Origin: Mesotoga sp. Brook.08.105.5.1
Lineage (GTDB): Bacteria; Thermotogota; Thermotogae; Petrotogales; Kosmotogaceae
Length of the DNA: 64,000 nucleotides
Direction of reading: 5' to 3'
Assembly (NCBI RefSeq): GCF_002752635.1
Contig: NZ_AYTW01000016.1
Coordinates: forward strand, 1 to 64,000
Below are positions 25,377-38,485 of the stretch, piece after piece (the first letter of the stretch is position 1; each line of letters starts with the position of its first letter). The translations under genes were made by a program, and so were the position numbers. The notes beneath the pieces were generated by a model. The model had not been told where the DNA came from. It ran no database searches and was given only the letters and a program-made list of their open reading frames with translations.

Positions 25377-26413
25377 TGTTTACCACCTACCTTGATCCTT
25401 GGATCAAGCAAGCCATATATAAGATCAAGAATCACAAGACCACAAATATATAGTCCGGTCGTAATAGCCAGGTTTCCCATGAGGACCGGAACATCATTCT
25501 GCTGCAAAGCAATCCAGTACAGATTGCCCATTCCAGGCCAGGAGAAAATGCCCTCGAACACTATATTGCCTCCTACAGATGCCAGAAGAGCGAGAAGTGA
25601 CATCGTTACAATTGGTGGAGCAGATGTTCTCATTGTATGCCCGTACAGAACTTTCCTCTCAGGAATACCTCTTGCTCTTGCTGCCATGATGTAATCATCC
25701 TGAAGGACTCCGAGGACTATGTTTCGAGTAAGGAAAGCCCTTCCCCAGAACCCGATGACAACAAGTGTCAGTACCGGAAGAGCTAGATGATAGAGAAGGT
25801 CGAAGAAATACGAAATTCCCTCTGGAGGAGGAGTAGAATGTAGACCACCTGAAGGAAAGATCTTCACTCCGTAAGCAAAGAACATTATCATTATCATTCC
25901 CAACCACCATGATGGCATGCCAAATACCACCATAGTTCCCACCGAAGTGCTTTTGTCTAGAACCCCGCCTGCTTTCTGTGCCTTTTTCAGTCCTAGAAGC
26001 AGGCCCAGGACAATGTCTACCATCATAGCTACCGAAAAGAGAAGAAGTGTCTTTGGGATCGCCTCCGAAACAACACTCCATACGCTCCTGCTGCCATCTG
26101 AAGCTCTAATGATTGTAGAATTCCCAAAATTGAATGTCAGCGTGTCCCATGTTCGCCACACTACTCTCTCAGCGACAGGTCTGTTCAGCCGGTATAGAGA
26201 GTACAGGTCGTTTCTTCTGTTTGCGACGTAATTTGCAAGCTGGCTCTCGTTGAGACTTGTCATCCTCATAGTTTCGCCTCTGATTTGCTCCTCTATCTGC
26301 GCTCTCAGAGTTTGCTCCATTACTGTATTGAATAGAGCAGAAAAGATGAAGATTAGGATTGAATACATCAGAAATCCGTATAAAACTCTCTTGATTGCGT
26401 ATTTCCAGTACAT
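25373..26413 (-). CDS. ABC transporter permease (OppB type)
   Basis: 346 aa; ATG 26413 follows GAGGTG. Helix 1 at ~9-28, then a hydrophilic loop of ~75 residues (ANYVANRRNDLYSLYRLNRP), then five helices. The EAA loop reads DYIMAARARGIPERKVLYGH. First gene of the operon oppB-oppC-oppD-oppF. No candidate binding-protein gene lies upstream within the 366-nt spacer, so the receptor must be encoded elsewhere. Confidence 0.9.
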   Translation of the reverse strand: MYWKYAIKRVLYGFLMYSILIFIFSALFNTVMEQTLRAQIEEQIRGETMRMTSLNESQLANYVANRRNDLYSLYRLNRPVAERVVWRTWDTLTFNFGNSTIIRASDGSRSVWSVVSEAIPKTLLLFSVAMMVDIVLGLLLGLKKAQKAGGVLDKSTSVGTMVVFGMPSWWLGMIMIMFFAYGVKIFPSGGLHSTPPPEGISYFFDLLYHLALPVLTLVVIGFWGRAFLTRNIVLGVLQDDYIMAARARGIPERKVLYGHTMRTSAPPIVTMSLLALLASVGGNIVFEGIFSWPGMGNLYWIALQQNDVPVLMGNLAITTGLYICGLVILDLIYGLLDPRIKVGGKQ

Positions 26414-26778
26414 AAGTCACCTCGATTGGCAGACAATTCCTTCTGACTTCCACTGACAAAAGTATTACCGGGACCTCCACCATTTCCAAATAAGCATCAG
26501 GAACGATCTCGTATTTCAGTTGCCTATGAACTGAATCACTCCGGGTGAATGTCTTGTGTTTTTGTGAGTGGTGTTAAGGTCTTCTCGGAGCAACTCGAAA
26601 CAACATGATTAGAAGGAAAATCTAGTCTACAGATTATTTTCCTTTCAAAAGACACATAGTATTGCAAAGCACAGGAAAAGTTAGGATAGTCTTAATGATT
26701 CAAAGCAATTATATACTATTGGTTACGGGTTTCGATCTTGTCGCGATATAATCCAGAAAGAAAATCGGGAGGTATCAT
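26414..26778. promoter_or_regulatory. Divergent spacer between oppB and the DUF1349 gene
   Basis: 365 nt with no gene. On the plus strand TATAAT at 26747-26752 is a good -10 for the DUF1349 gene, 27 nt before its ATG, but I see no good -35. GGGAGGT is at 26768-26774. The opp promoter must also lie here; no clear hexamer pair was found. The left part (26430-26580) is featureless. Confidence 0.4.
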
Positions 26779-27363
26779 ATGCGGTTGTCTTCATTTAATA
26801 AGGAAGCTATGAAGTACTTCAAATGGTTCAATGAACCAAGCAACTGGGAGCTGGATGGTGAGAAACTTGTGATTGATGCGGATTCACAAACGGATTTCTG
26901 GCAGAGGACGAGTTATGGGTTTAGAAACGATAACGGGCACTTCTTACATCTTTCTTTGATGGGAGATTTCTCGCTGATAGTTGGAGTGAAGTTTCTGCCG
27001 GTCAATCAATATGATCAAGCTGGTGTGATGGTAAGAATCTCTCCTTCTTGTTGGCTCAAGAGCTCGGTTGAATTTGAAGGCTCAGACCCATCAAAACTCG
27101 GTGCGGTCGTTACGAACTCGGGTTACTCGGATTGGTCAACTCAGAATGTGCCAGCCGATACGAAGGAGTTTAGGGTTCGTGTTGACAGAAAGGGGCCTGA
27201 CTATTCGGTTTGCTTCTGGCAAGACGGCTGGATTCAGCTACGTCTGGCGAGACTATTGGAGGATGATGGCAAGATCCCGGTCATGGTTGGACCATATTGC
27301 TGTAGCCCGAGAGGTAGCGGATACAGAGTAGTTTTCGATGAAATCGACTTGCGTTCTGAATGA
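26779..27363 (+). CDS. DUF1349 concanavalin-like protein
   Basis: 194 aa, ATG 26779 behind GGGAGGT. The sequence follows DUF1349: NEPSNWELDGEKLVIDADSQ, then TDFWQRTSYGF, VGVKFLPVNQYDQAGVMVRI, WLKSSVEFEGSDPSKLGAVV and GPYCCSPRGSGYRVVFDEID. This is a jelly-roll fold related to laminin-G/concanavalin domains, often thought to bind carbohydrate. No signal peptide, so cytoplasmic. Its neighbours (opp transporter, GH127) fit a sugar-related role, but that is inference. Confidence 0.85.
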   Translation: MRLSSFNKEAMKYFKWFNEPSNWELDGEKLVIDADSQTDFWQRTSYGFRNDNGHFLHLSLMGDFSLIVGVKFLPVNQYDQAGVMVRISPSCWLKSSVEFEGSDPSKLGAVVTNSGYSDWSTQNVPADTKEFRVRVDRKGPDYSVCFWQDGWIQLRLARLLEDDGKIPVMVGPYCCSPRGSGYRVVFDEIDLRSE

Positions 27364-27412
27364 ACATCGAAATCTCCTCTTTTAGCGCTGCTAGTTTTGC
27401 ATCTTGCGGGTT

Positions 27413-29317
27413 TTAGTTTGAGCCGACATCGTGGTCTTCATCACCAGGCTTAAGCAGGTGTTCCGTCTTTTCGGCGATTTGTGCCCTGATTGTAAATGTT
27501 TCTGCAGACGAGGCTTCCGGATTTTTCCCTCCGTAGGCAAACTCAATCAGGACTTCCCCCGGGCCGGTGGGCTTCAAATGAAATATCGTATATCGGACGT
27601 CCATATACTCTTCTGCATAGGGACCGCTGATTACCTCAAATCCGGGACAAGAAGAGATCTGCCAATCGGAATTCTCATCGCTGCTTTTTTTTAGCTTAAC
27701 AAACACGCTTTGCTGTATACCAATCTCAATTGTTCTACCATTGTCCGAATCCTGAATAATAATACACTCTCTAACGGGCTCTGCGACTACTATAGTGGCC
27801 TCGAATGTTCTTTCTGGAGGTAGATCCTCCCAGGAACTCCCGTAGTCAAAGCGAACAGACGCCGTACCGTAGTTCATTCCTTCAAAATAGTATACTTGCT
27901 CGATTACTTTCGCTGCATACAATGGATTTTCAGATACCCTGGTTTCGCTTTCTTCCGGCTGTCTAAGGATTCCGGGATTTGTTGATGCTATTCGCCATTT
28001 CAGGTCAGAATCAACTGGTGATTCTAGTACTACCTCGACCGGTTCGTTCAGTCCAACAATGAAGGTTTTTCCAGAATCCGGAGTTGTAATGGTTAGGGGC
28101 TCGACAGAATACTCTTCAACATCTAGCGACATTGAACAAGTTCTCATTGGAGTCTCGTCCCAAATGGAGCCGAATGAAAACGTGATTCGGGTTGATCCGG
28201 ACCCAACCACTCTGAAGCTAAACACATCGTAGCCGTTGCCTTGTTCTATTGGTTCTTCGTAGAAGGGATCTGAAATGAGCCTCAACATGTCTTCATCGAA
28301 GTTACTAATCTTCCACGAATAGCCAGCTCCAGGACTTGAAGGAAGCATGACAGTAAAATCCTCACTTATCTGCATGTTCACGTTTCTCTCCAGGTCTTCC
28401 TGACCGAATACTCTGTCTCCAGGATTTCCTTGAAGAATCTCACGGCTTGTTTTCGGGAGTATTCCTGTGCTCGAGTTCTCTTCAACCCGTTTGAAGAAGC
28501 CGTCGACGATCAACTCAAAAGCAGCCTTTTCTTCAATCATTGGAAAGTGACCGCTGTTCATGAATGTCACAAATTCGCTGTTCGGAGCTCCAGACTGGTA
28601 GGCTGAGGTATGCGCGATCCCCGGAAAGCTCTTGATCCCAACGCAGACCAAAATAGGCACTCGAAGGTCGGGTAAACCTGAAGACAAGTCCAGTCCACGA
28701 AGTCTGCCTTCAATCGAGGTTGGATCCTCACCCCAGAAGAGGCTGTAGGTCGCCCTGTTAATCAGATCGTCCGTAATACCTTTGGCTCTGTCTTCAGCAG
28801 AAATACCGCCAAGCAAAAAGTTGTATTTGTCGAACCCATTCGTTGGCTCCGTTTCTCTTAGTTCGGATATTGCCAGATCAATCGCGGTATAGTTAAGTCT
28901 TGGATTGACCACTACAAGACTGAGGAGTCCGGGAGGATTTGTCAGAGCTAACCCTACGGCTACTGCACTTCCAAAGCCATGACCAACTAAATGGAAAGAG
29001 TTTAGGTCTAGGGAGTATATTAGTGCGGCTAGTTCAGATATATAGTACTGGAAGTCGATGTCTATAGAGGACGAATTCTCCGATTTCCCGCTTCCAAGGT
29101 GATCGTACCTTAGGACTCTTCTTTCCTGGAAGATACCCGTCATGTAAGAGCTGTCAAGACCGGGCCCATCACTTATTACTACTACTAGTTCCCCTTCGGT
29201 CCCCTCTATCTCGTAATAGATAAGGTTCCCATTGAAGACTATCTGTCCAGAAAACGATGAACAGACTGCTGACAGAACCAATAGAAAGACTGCAAGAATA
29301 CTTCGCAAATCATTCAC
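27413..29317 (-). CDS. Secreted pseudo-alpha/beta-hydrolase fused to three chagasin-like (I42) domains
   Basis: 634 aa, GTG 29317. Signal peptide ~1-24. Residues ~25-280 are an alpha/beta hydrolase of the proline-iminopeptidase-like type, but the nucleophile elbow reads VGHGFGSAVA, with Gly114 in place of Ser. His257 survives (NSGHFPMIEE); no clear catalytic Asp was seen. Residues ~304-402, ~406-512 and ~516-618 are three beta domains resembling chagasin cysteine-protease inhibitors: SPGAGYSWKIS, then FSFRVVGSGSTRITFSFGS for the first, with matching blocks in the others. Probably an exported binding or inhibitor protein rather than an enzyme. The fusion is unusual. Confidence 0.75.
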   Translation of the reverse strand: MNDLRSILAVFLLVLSAVCSSFSGQIVFNGNLIYYEIEGTEGELVVVISDGPGLDSSYMTGIFQERRVLRYDHLGSGKSENSSSIDIDFQYYISELAALIYSLDLNSFHLVGHGFGSAVAVGLALTNPPGLLSLVVVNPRLNYTAIDLAISELRETEPTNGFDKYNFLLGGISAEDRAKGITDDLINRATYSLFWGEDPTSIEGRLRGLDLSSGLPDLRVPILVCVGIKSFPGIAHTSAYQSGAPNSEFVTFMNSGHFPMIEEKAAFELIVDGFFKRVEENSSTGILPKTSREILQGNPGDRVFGQEDLERNVNMQISEDFTVMLPSSPGAGYSWKISNFDEDMLRLISDPFYEEPIEQGNGYDVFSFRVVGSGSTRITFSFGSIWDETPMRTCSMSLDVEEYSVEPLTITTPDSGKTFIVGLNEPVEVVLESPVDSDLKWRIASTNPGILRQPEESETRVSENPLYAAKVIEQVYYFEGMNYGTASVRFDYGSSWEDLPPERTFEATIVVAEPVRECIIIQDSDNGRTIEIGIQQSVFVKLKKSSDENSDWQISSCPGFEVISGPYAEEYMDVRYTIFHLKPTGPGEVLIEFAYGGKNPEASSAETFTIRAQIAEKTEHLLKPGDEDHDVGSN

Positions 29318-29450
29318 ACTCCAGAAGATACACTAAGAGTCTTAACTCAACTATTATCCTATCGATCCGTGTCCAGTTCAAGTTGAACGCGAAAACCGAA
29401 AAGTCAAAACGCTAGTACGAATCCTCAGTCAGAGTTACGAAAAGGAATCT

Positions 29451-31316
29451 CTAGTGCATATGAAGCCAAACACACATCGGTGAATTTCCTCTGTTATTCC
29501 ACGCATAATAGGGAATAAGAGAGAATTTTACATTTTCGCTCTTGCTTTTCACAGAACCGAGCGAGTTGTAAAGCTTCTTGTCCCAGTTGTTAATATCATA
29601 AGCGATTCCCTTTCCACTTAATGTGACTGGATTTCCCGTGAGCGTATCGCTTCGTGAGAGTTCTAAGTTTTTTCTCGAAGGGATAGACAACGTACGCACA
29701 TCAAAAGAAGGATTGTCTACGCCTTCAGCACAGTAAACCAGCGGGCCGATTTGGACAGCAACTTTATCGGTATTCTCTCTTAGAAGTGGATTAGAGGTCA
29801 TCAACCTGATTCTCATCGGAAATGTGAGCGAAATCTCTGTCTTGCCCTTCCAGTTGCCTTCAAGTCTCACAAAACCTCTTTCAGGTCTTGTTTTCTGTTT
29901 CACGCCGTCTACTTGAAGATCAAACTCCCCTTCGGTCCATTCAGGAATTCTTAGGAGAATCGAGATGTCTGTATCTAGATCGGTGGAGATAATAAGATCG
30001 ATTTCTTCGGAATGAGGATAGGCTGTCTTCTGGATGATCGTCACCTCACCGTCCCTAAAGGGAATTGCAGACTTGCTCTCCTCGTAGAAATTGACTCTTA
30101 TTTCGTTCAAAGTAGTACCGTAAATGTAGCCCCCGAAGGATGTGAGCAATCTTGCGATATTGGGGGGGCAACACGCGCATTCATACCATTCCTCTCGGCT
30201 GTGCTTTCCGGCATCCTCCAGAGGATTCACGTAGAAATATCGTTTACCGTCGAGAGAGATTCCAGAAAGGACACCGTTGTAGAAAGTCCGCTCCATTACA
30301 TCGAGATACTTTGCGTCGCCGGAAATCATATACATACGCCAATTCCAGAATACATTTCCAATTGCGGCACACGTTTCCGCGTATGCTCTTCTGCTTGGCA
30401 GTTCGTACGCCTCGCCAAACGATTCTCCTTCATATCTTGAGCCAACTCCGCCCGTGATGTATATCTTTCGCGCGATCAGATCGACCCAGAGTCTTTCGAG
30501 AACTGCGAGGAGTGTTTCATCGCCTGTCTCTAGAAATACGTCGGCCGCTCCAGCGAGTAAGTAAAGCATTCTGACTGCGTGTCCAGTAAGTTCTTTGAGA
30601 TCTCTAAAGGAAGCATGGTCAATATGATACTCGTCACCACCTACATAGCCCTTTCCGCGATTATCTATGAGTCTTTCCACGAACTCCAGATAAGCACGGT
30701 CGGCGGTTTCGCGATGAAGCTCAACCAATGCCATTTCTAGATTGGGATGCCCGGTAGTAACTTCACTGTCGTCGTCATGAAAAGTCTCCAGAATTTCGTC
30801 GGCCACTCGCTTGCCGATTACGAAAAGCTTCTCATCACCTGAAGCTCTCTTATATGCTATCCCTGCTTGAATAAGATGACCCGCGCAGTAGAGTTCATGC
30901 ATGTTCTTAAGGTCTTTCCAGCGTTCCGAAGTCCGATCACCTATGAAGTAAGTGTCTATGTATCCGTTGCCGTTCTGAGCCTGAGCTTCCTCAATAAGTG
31001 TTATCAGTGACTCGATTCTCTCCCTGATTTCGGGATCTTCATTATACGGTAGCGAATAAGAAGCCGCCTCTATCCATTTGTATACATCGGAATCGTTGAA
31101 AAACCACCCGGTAAAGACTCCTTCCGATTTCCGTCCAGCCTTTCTGAAGTTTTCTATTCTTCCCGTCGATTCCAGATACTCATATTGAAGAGAGAGACTC
31201 GTCGACTTCATAAGTTCCTGATATCTGCTTACGAATCCCTCAAGTTTGACTCTTTCAAGCGCTATAGGTCTAACTTGCGCTCTTGGTGACCGCGAAGTGT
31301 CGTTGACAAAAGTCAC
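29451..31316 (-). CDS. Glycoside hydrolase family 127 beta-L-arabinofuranosidase
   Basis: 621 aa from GTG 31316, set by a perfect GGAGGTG 6 nt upstream (31323-31329); the frame further upstream is not family-like. The (alpha/alpha)6 barrel and beta-sandwich text is GH127: GYIDTYFIG, GHAVRMLYLLAG, YITGGVGSRYEGESFGEAY. The zinc-thiolate site is complete: Glu314 and Cys316 in YAETCAAIG, Cys382 and Cys383 in ECACCPPNIARL, where Cys382 is the expected nucleophile. No signal peptide: it would act in the cytoplasm on imported arabino-oligosaccharides. Confidence 0.93.
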   Translation of the reverse strand: MTFVNDTSRSPRAQVRPIALERVKLEGFVSRYQELMKSTSLSLQYEYLESTGRIENFRKAGRKSEGVFTGWFFNDSDVYKWIEAASYSLPYNEDPEIRERIESLITLIEEAQAQNGNGYIDTYFIGDRTSERWKDLKNMHELYCAGHLIQAGIAYKRASGDEKLFVIGKRVADEILETFHDDDSEVTTGHPNLEMALVELHRETADRAYLEFVERLIDNRGKGYVGGDEYHIDHASFRDLKELTGHAVRMLYLLAGAADVFLETGDETLLAVLERLWVDLIARKIYITGGVGSRYEGESFGEAYELPSRRAYAETCAAIGNVFWNWRMYMISGDAKYLDVMERTFYNGVLSGISLDGKRYFYVNPLEDAGKHSREEWYECACCPPNIARLLTSFGGYIYGTTLNEIRVNFYEESKSAIPFRDGEVTIIQKTAYPHSEEIDLIISTDLDTDISILLRIPEWTEGEFDLQVDGVKQKTRPERGFVRLEGNWKGKTEISLTFPMRIRLMTSNPLLRENTDKVAVQIGPLVYCAEGVDNPSFDVRTLSIPSRKNLELSRSDTLTGNPVTLSGKGIAYDINNWDKKLYNSLGSVKSKSENVKFSLIPYYAWNNRGNSPMCVWLHMH

Positions 31317-31404
31317 GCTTTTCACCTCCAAAGAAGATGCTCTCTCCTCAAGAGTAGCAGAAAAGGTGAGAACTTTTGTATCCTGAGATAAGGAGGGGAA
31401 GACC

Positions 31405-31725
31405 ATGTTTGAGAAGATAGATTATTGGGTTTCGGCAGCTAGTTACTCTGACAGAAATGGGACCTGGCTAATTGAGGCGGCACTTATCCATCCAAATGTG
31501 GGGGAGACCCACGAATATGGTGAGGAGTGGACACGCGAAGAGATCATTGATAAGTGCGACGTATTCGTGTTTTGTCTGATTTGTAAAGATGAAAAAGGGA
31601 ATTGGAAGATGGGTTCTCAGTTGAGAAAAGTTGAGACCGAAAAAGGAGTATTTATCAGGACTGATGAGATGAAGAAGACAGGGGATTATCTTGGAGATAT
31701 CCCGTTCTATGACAGTCTCAAGTAG
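31405..31725 (+). CDS. DUF3892-like small protein
   Basis: 106 aa, ATG 31405 after AAGGAGGGG. VSAASYSDRNGTWLIEAAL, then EEWTREEIIDKCDVF, FCLICKDEKGNWKMGSQL and the C-terminal GVFIRTDEMKKTGDYLGDIP resemble DUF3892: a beta-rich small protein ending in a T-D...D-x-LG-x-(I/L)P motif. Function unknown. Divergent from the GH127 gene, with 88 nt between start codons. No signal peptide. Confidence 0.65.
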   Translation: MFEKIDYWVSAASYSDRNGTWLIEAALIHPNVGETHEYGEEWTREEIIDKCDVFVFCLICKDEKGNWKMGSQLRKVETEKGVFIRTDEMKKTGDYLGDIPFYDSLK

Positions 31726-31976
31726 TTGCAAGACTCGAAGTAAATGTTGGTTTAAGTTTAATCAAAGCCCACTTGGCTTTTCGTCCAAAGAAGAAACCGA
31801 GACTTCGGGAGCTGGAATTTGTTTGTTGGAAGCCGTAATGCATCATAATTAAATCTACTCAAGAGAGAGCTTCTTTTAAGGACTGTCGCTGTGATATTAT
31901 TAAAATTACTATCAGTTCAAATGAACTAGAATTCTTTGTATCATTTTGCGGATAAAAAATGGTTTGGGGGTTTCAG

Positions 31977-32822
31977 ATGAGAGCTAAGATTCTCTTGACG
32001 CTTACCATTATACTTATGTTTTCCCTAGCAACTGCCTTTGGAGTTGGTTTTATCAAATACCTGGTCAGGCCAGGTGATCGTCTCTTCAATATAATCAGGG
32101 ATTATAACCTGAGAATAAGCACTGTCCTCGATTTGAACAGCATTAGCGATCCCCGTCAGCTGGAACCGGGTGAGTTCATTTACCTTCCTACTGGAGATGG
32201 CTTCTTCTATGAGGTTCAGTACGGTGATTCCATCGATTACATTGCTCGGCTGTTTTTTGCGCTTGCAGAGCATATAATGGTCGCAAACAATCTTAGCTGC
32301 AATTCCTATATATATCCCGGCCAAAGTCTGTTCATTCCGCTTGATTCGATAAACGTGTGCGGCAATGCAAATCCCGGTACACAGTTCACCTGGCCGGTCT
32401 ATGGGAAGATTTCTTCGGAGTTCGGCTGGCGCAAAGATCCATTCACCGGCGCCTCAACCTTTCATTCCGGTATGGACATAGCAGTCCAGAAGGACGCTCC
32501 CGTCTTTGCTGCGAAGGATGGAACGGTTATAGAAGCCCAGGAAAACGGAGGATACGGACTGAATATAATAATCCAACACTATGACGGCACCAAGACAAGG
32601 TATGCTCATCTTAACAGAATAAGCGTCTATGTAGGGCAGAGAGTTCTCAGGGGGGAGCTAATCGGCAGAGTTGGAGAGACAGGACGAGCAACCGGGCCTC
32701 ATCTCCACTTCGAGATCGTAGACTCTAACGATCAGTGTAGAGATCCAAGAAGCTATCTAACAGGAGCGAATTACATGTATGTGAGAAGAGAAATCGAAAC
32801 TCTTGGTGTCGGAGGTAGGTAA
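31977..32822 (+). CDS. LysM-containing M23 metallopeptidase
   Basis: 281 aa from ATG 31977 (TTGGGGGTTTCAG upstream; an in-frame ATG at 31959 is possible). Signal peptide ~1-22. Two LysM domains follow (YLVRPGDRLFNIIRDYNL and YEVQYGDSIDYIARLFFALA). The C-terminal half is an M23 domain: SEFGWRKDPFTGASTFHSGM and DIAVQKDAPVFAAKDG, TRYAHLNRI and GPHLHFEIVD with the zinc and catalytic His residues in place. Binds and cuts or remodels peptidoglycan in the envelope. Confidence 0.92.
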   Translation: MRAKILLTLTIILMFSLATAFGVGFIKYLVRPGDRLFNIIRDYNLRISTVLDLNSISDPRQLEPGEFIYLPTGDGFFYEVQYGDSIDYIARLFFALAEHIMVANNLSCNSYIYPGQSLFIPLDSINVCGNANPGTQFTWPVYGKISSEFGWRKDPFTGASTFHSGMDIAVQKDAPVFAAKDGTVIEAQENGGYGLNIIIQHYDGTKTRYAHLNRISVYVGQRVLRGELIGRVGETGRATGPHLHFEIVDSNDQCRDPRSYLTGANYMYVRREIETLGVGGR

Positions 32823-33810
32823 AATCCCTAGTACAATATTTGTTGAATCTGACTCATTTGATCCCTGGCTGAATCTCGCAGTCGAAGAGTATCTTCTAAA
32901 TTCATTTGCCAAAGAAAACATTGTTCTTTACCTATGGCAAAACGAGAACACGGTAGTGATTGGTCGAAACCAGAACGCTTGGCAGGAATGCAGGCTGGAC
33001 AACCTTCACAGAGATGGTGGTAAGTTAGCAAGAAGACTATCCGGAGGCGGTGCGGTTTTTCATGATCTTGGAAACCTCAACTTTACCTTCCTCTTGCCAA
33101 AAAGAGAGTACGATCTTCACAGGCAACTATCGGTAATTGTGGACGGGGTAAAATCGGTAGGTATAGATGCTCATTTCAGTGGTCGAAATGACATTCTCGC
33201 GGAGGGAAGGAAGTTCTCTGGAAATGCTTTCTACCATGGACAGTATGCCTCTTATCACCATGGAACTATCCTCGTTGATGTAGATACGAGAAGACTTTCT
33301 GAATATCTGAATGTCTCCAGAGCAAAGATAGAATCGAAGGGAGTTAAGTCTGTCGTTTCTAGAGTAGTGAATCTAAAAGAGCTGAAACCTGACCTTACCA
33401 TAGAAAGAATGAAAGAGGCAATGTATATGGGGTTCGCTGAAGAATACGGCAGAATACACGAAGTCTTGGATTTTGACGAACTAAGGAAGTCACTCGATGT
33501 GAAGTCGCTTTACGGAAAGTATTCTTCTAAGGAATGGCTATTGGGAAAGAGTCCGGAATTCAATTTCAAAATTGGCAATAGGTTTTCCTGGGGAGGTATC
33601 GAGCTGCTTTTTACATCGAAGAAGGGAATTATATCCGACGTGATAGTTTATTCAGACTCGATGGATGTGGATTTCATTGAACAACTGAAACGAGAGCTAA
33701 TCAGAGTTGAGTTTTCCAGAGTTGCCATAATGAAAGCGATTGAAATGCTTCCAGACTGTTCAGAAAGAAACGATATCATTGCGTGGCTTCAGACAACCGA
33801 TCTGAACTAG
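32803..33810 (+). CDS. lplA: Lipoate-protein ligase A
   Basis: 335 aa as read from TTG 32803. DPWLNLAVEEYLL, VVIGRNQNAWQEC, LARRLSGGGAVFHDLGNLNF, SGRNDILAEGRKFSGNAFYH and HHGTILVDVDTRRLSEYLNV are hallmark LplA motifs (lipoyl-AMP site RRxSGGGxVfHD). It attaches scavenged lipoate to lipoyl domains such as GcvH. The C-terminal accessory domain is present. The start is uncertain: the gene overlaps the peptidase gene by 20 nt, and the best ribosome site (GGAGGT 32811-32816) points to ATC at 32824, not to a normal start codon. Confidence 0.92.
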   Translation: MVSEVGKIPSTIFVESDSFDPWLNLAVEEYLLNSFAKENIVLYLWQNENTVVIGRNQNAWQECRLDNLHRDGGKLARRLSGGGAVFHDLGNLNFTFLLPKREYDLHRQLSVIVDGVKSVGIDAHFSGRNDILAEGRKFSGNAFYHGQYASYHHGTILVDVDTRRLSEYLNVSRAKIESKGVKSVVSRVVNLKELKPDLTIERMKEAMYMGFAEEYGRIHEVLDFDELRKSLDVKSLYGKYSSKEWLLGKSPEFNFKIGNRFSWGGIELLFTSKKGIISDVIVYSDSMDVDFIEQLKRELIRVEFSRVAIMKAIEMLPDCSERNDIIAWLQTTDLN

Positions 33811-37725
<3,915 letters not shown>

Positions 37726-37740
37726 TTCAATGTGAATTCT

Positions 37741-37768
37741 GCGGGTGGTTCACCGCCGCCCGCTTTTT
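37741..37768 (+). terminator. nifJ terminator
   Basis: GCGGGTGG pairs with CCGCCCGC (one G-T wobble) around a 7-nt loop, followed by TTTTT, 15 nt after the stop. Confidence 0.85.
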
Positions 37769-37819
37769 GTCAGAATCGGATGGTTTTCTGTTTTTGCGAT
37801 TCTCCAAAGGAGGTTTTAG

Positions 37820-38329
37820 ATGAACGCTATCGATTATGCCCTTAAGTTGGAAAAGGACGGCAAGGCTTATTACGCAAAACAGGCAGAATGCGCTAAAGAC
37901 GAGCAGTTGAAGAAGCTATTCGAGATGCTTGCGGAAGATGAGCAGAGGCACTATGAGATAATAAGGGGTTTTGAGGACAGAAACTACAGGTATAAGGGAA
38001 CATACACTTTCAAGACTACCAGGAATATGTTCTCGGAGATGCTTAAGGATGAGAAGTGTTTCGAAATCGATGCAACGAATCTTGATGCATACGAGCATGC
38101 GGTAGAGATGGAAAAGGAAAGCATCAAACTCTATCTTGATCAGGCAAGACTAACAAACGAGTTATCTGAGAAGGAGATACTTCTTAAACTGGCAGCCGAG
38201 GAAAACAAGCATCAGATAATTCTTGAGAATCTAATGGACTTTATCAGAAAGGGCCTTGACTGGACCGAATCGCCAGAGTTCAGCCATCTTGAAGAATGGG
38301 ATCAGTTCACTGATCTAGACAAGTATTGA
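37820..38329 (+). CDS. Ferritin-like rubrerythrin-family protein
   Basis: 169 aa, ATG 37820 behind AAAGGAGG. Two ExxH-containing helix pairs make a four-helix diiron bundle: YALKLEKDGKAYYAKQA with MLAEDEQRHYEIIRG, and AVEMEKESIKLYLDQA with KLAAEENKHQIILENL. No rubredoxin domain follows, so it is the rubrerythrin-like ferritin subtype. Probably detoxifies peroxide or oxygen and so protects the neighbouring oxygen-sensitive PFOR; the link is inferred from position. A strong hairpin terminator follows. Confidence 0.85.
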   Translation: MNAIDYALKLEKDGKAYYAKQAECAKDEQLKKLFEMLAEDEQRHYEIIRGFEDRNYRYKGTYTFKTTRNMFSEMLKDEKCFEIDATNLDAYEHAVEMEKESIKLYLDQARLTNELSEKEILLKLAAEENKHQIILENLMDFIRKGLDWTESPEFSHLEEWDQFTDLDKY

Positions 38330-38349
38330 TCCGGATTGTCGCTACAAGG

Positions 38350-38376
38350 AAAGACCGGGACTCTGTCCCGGTCTTT
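38350..38376 (+). terminator. Strong hairpin after the rubrerythrin gene
   Basis: AAAGACCGGGAC-TCT-GTCCCGGTCTTT, a perfect 12-bp stem with a 3-nt loop, 20 nt past the stop. The A and T arms let it work in both directions. Confidence 0.85.
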
Positions 38377-38485
38377 GTAACTCAGGGGTAATCCATGTCG
38401 CCTTCGTTTGCCTTACATTTTAAAGGGGTTGTGCCTGTGGTTTCTCTGGTCTCTGGTAATGAGACTTCACCCTTGAGAAAAAGGT

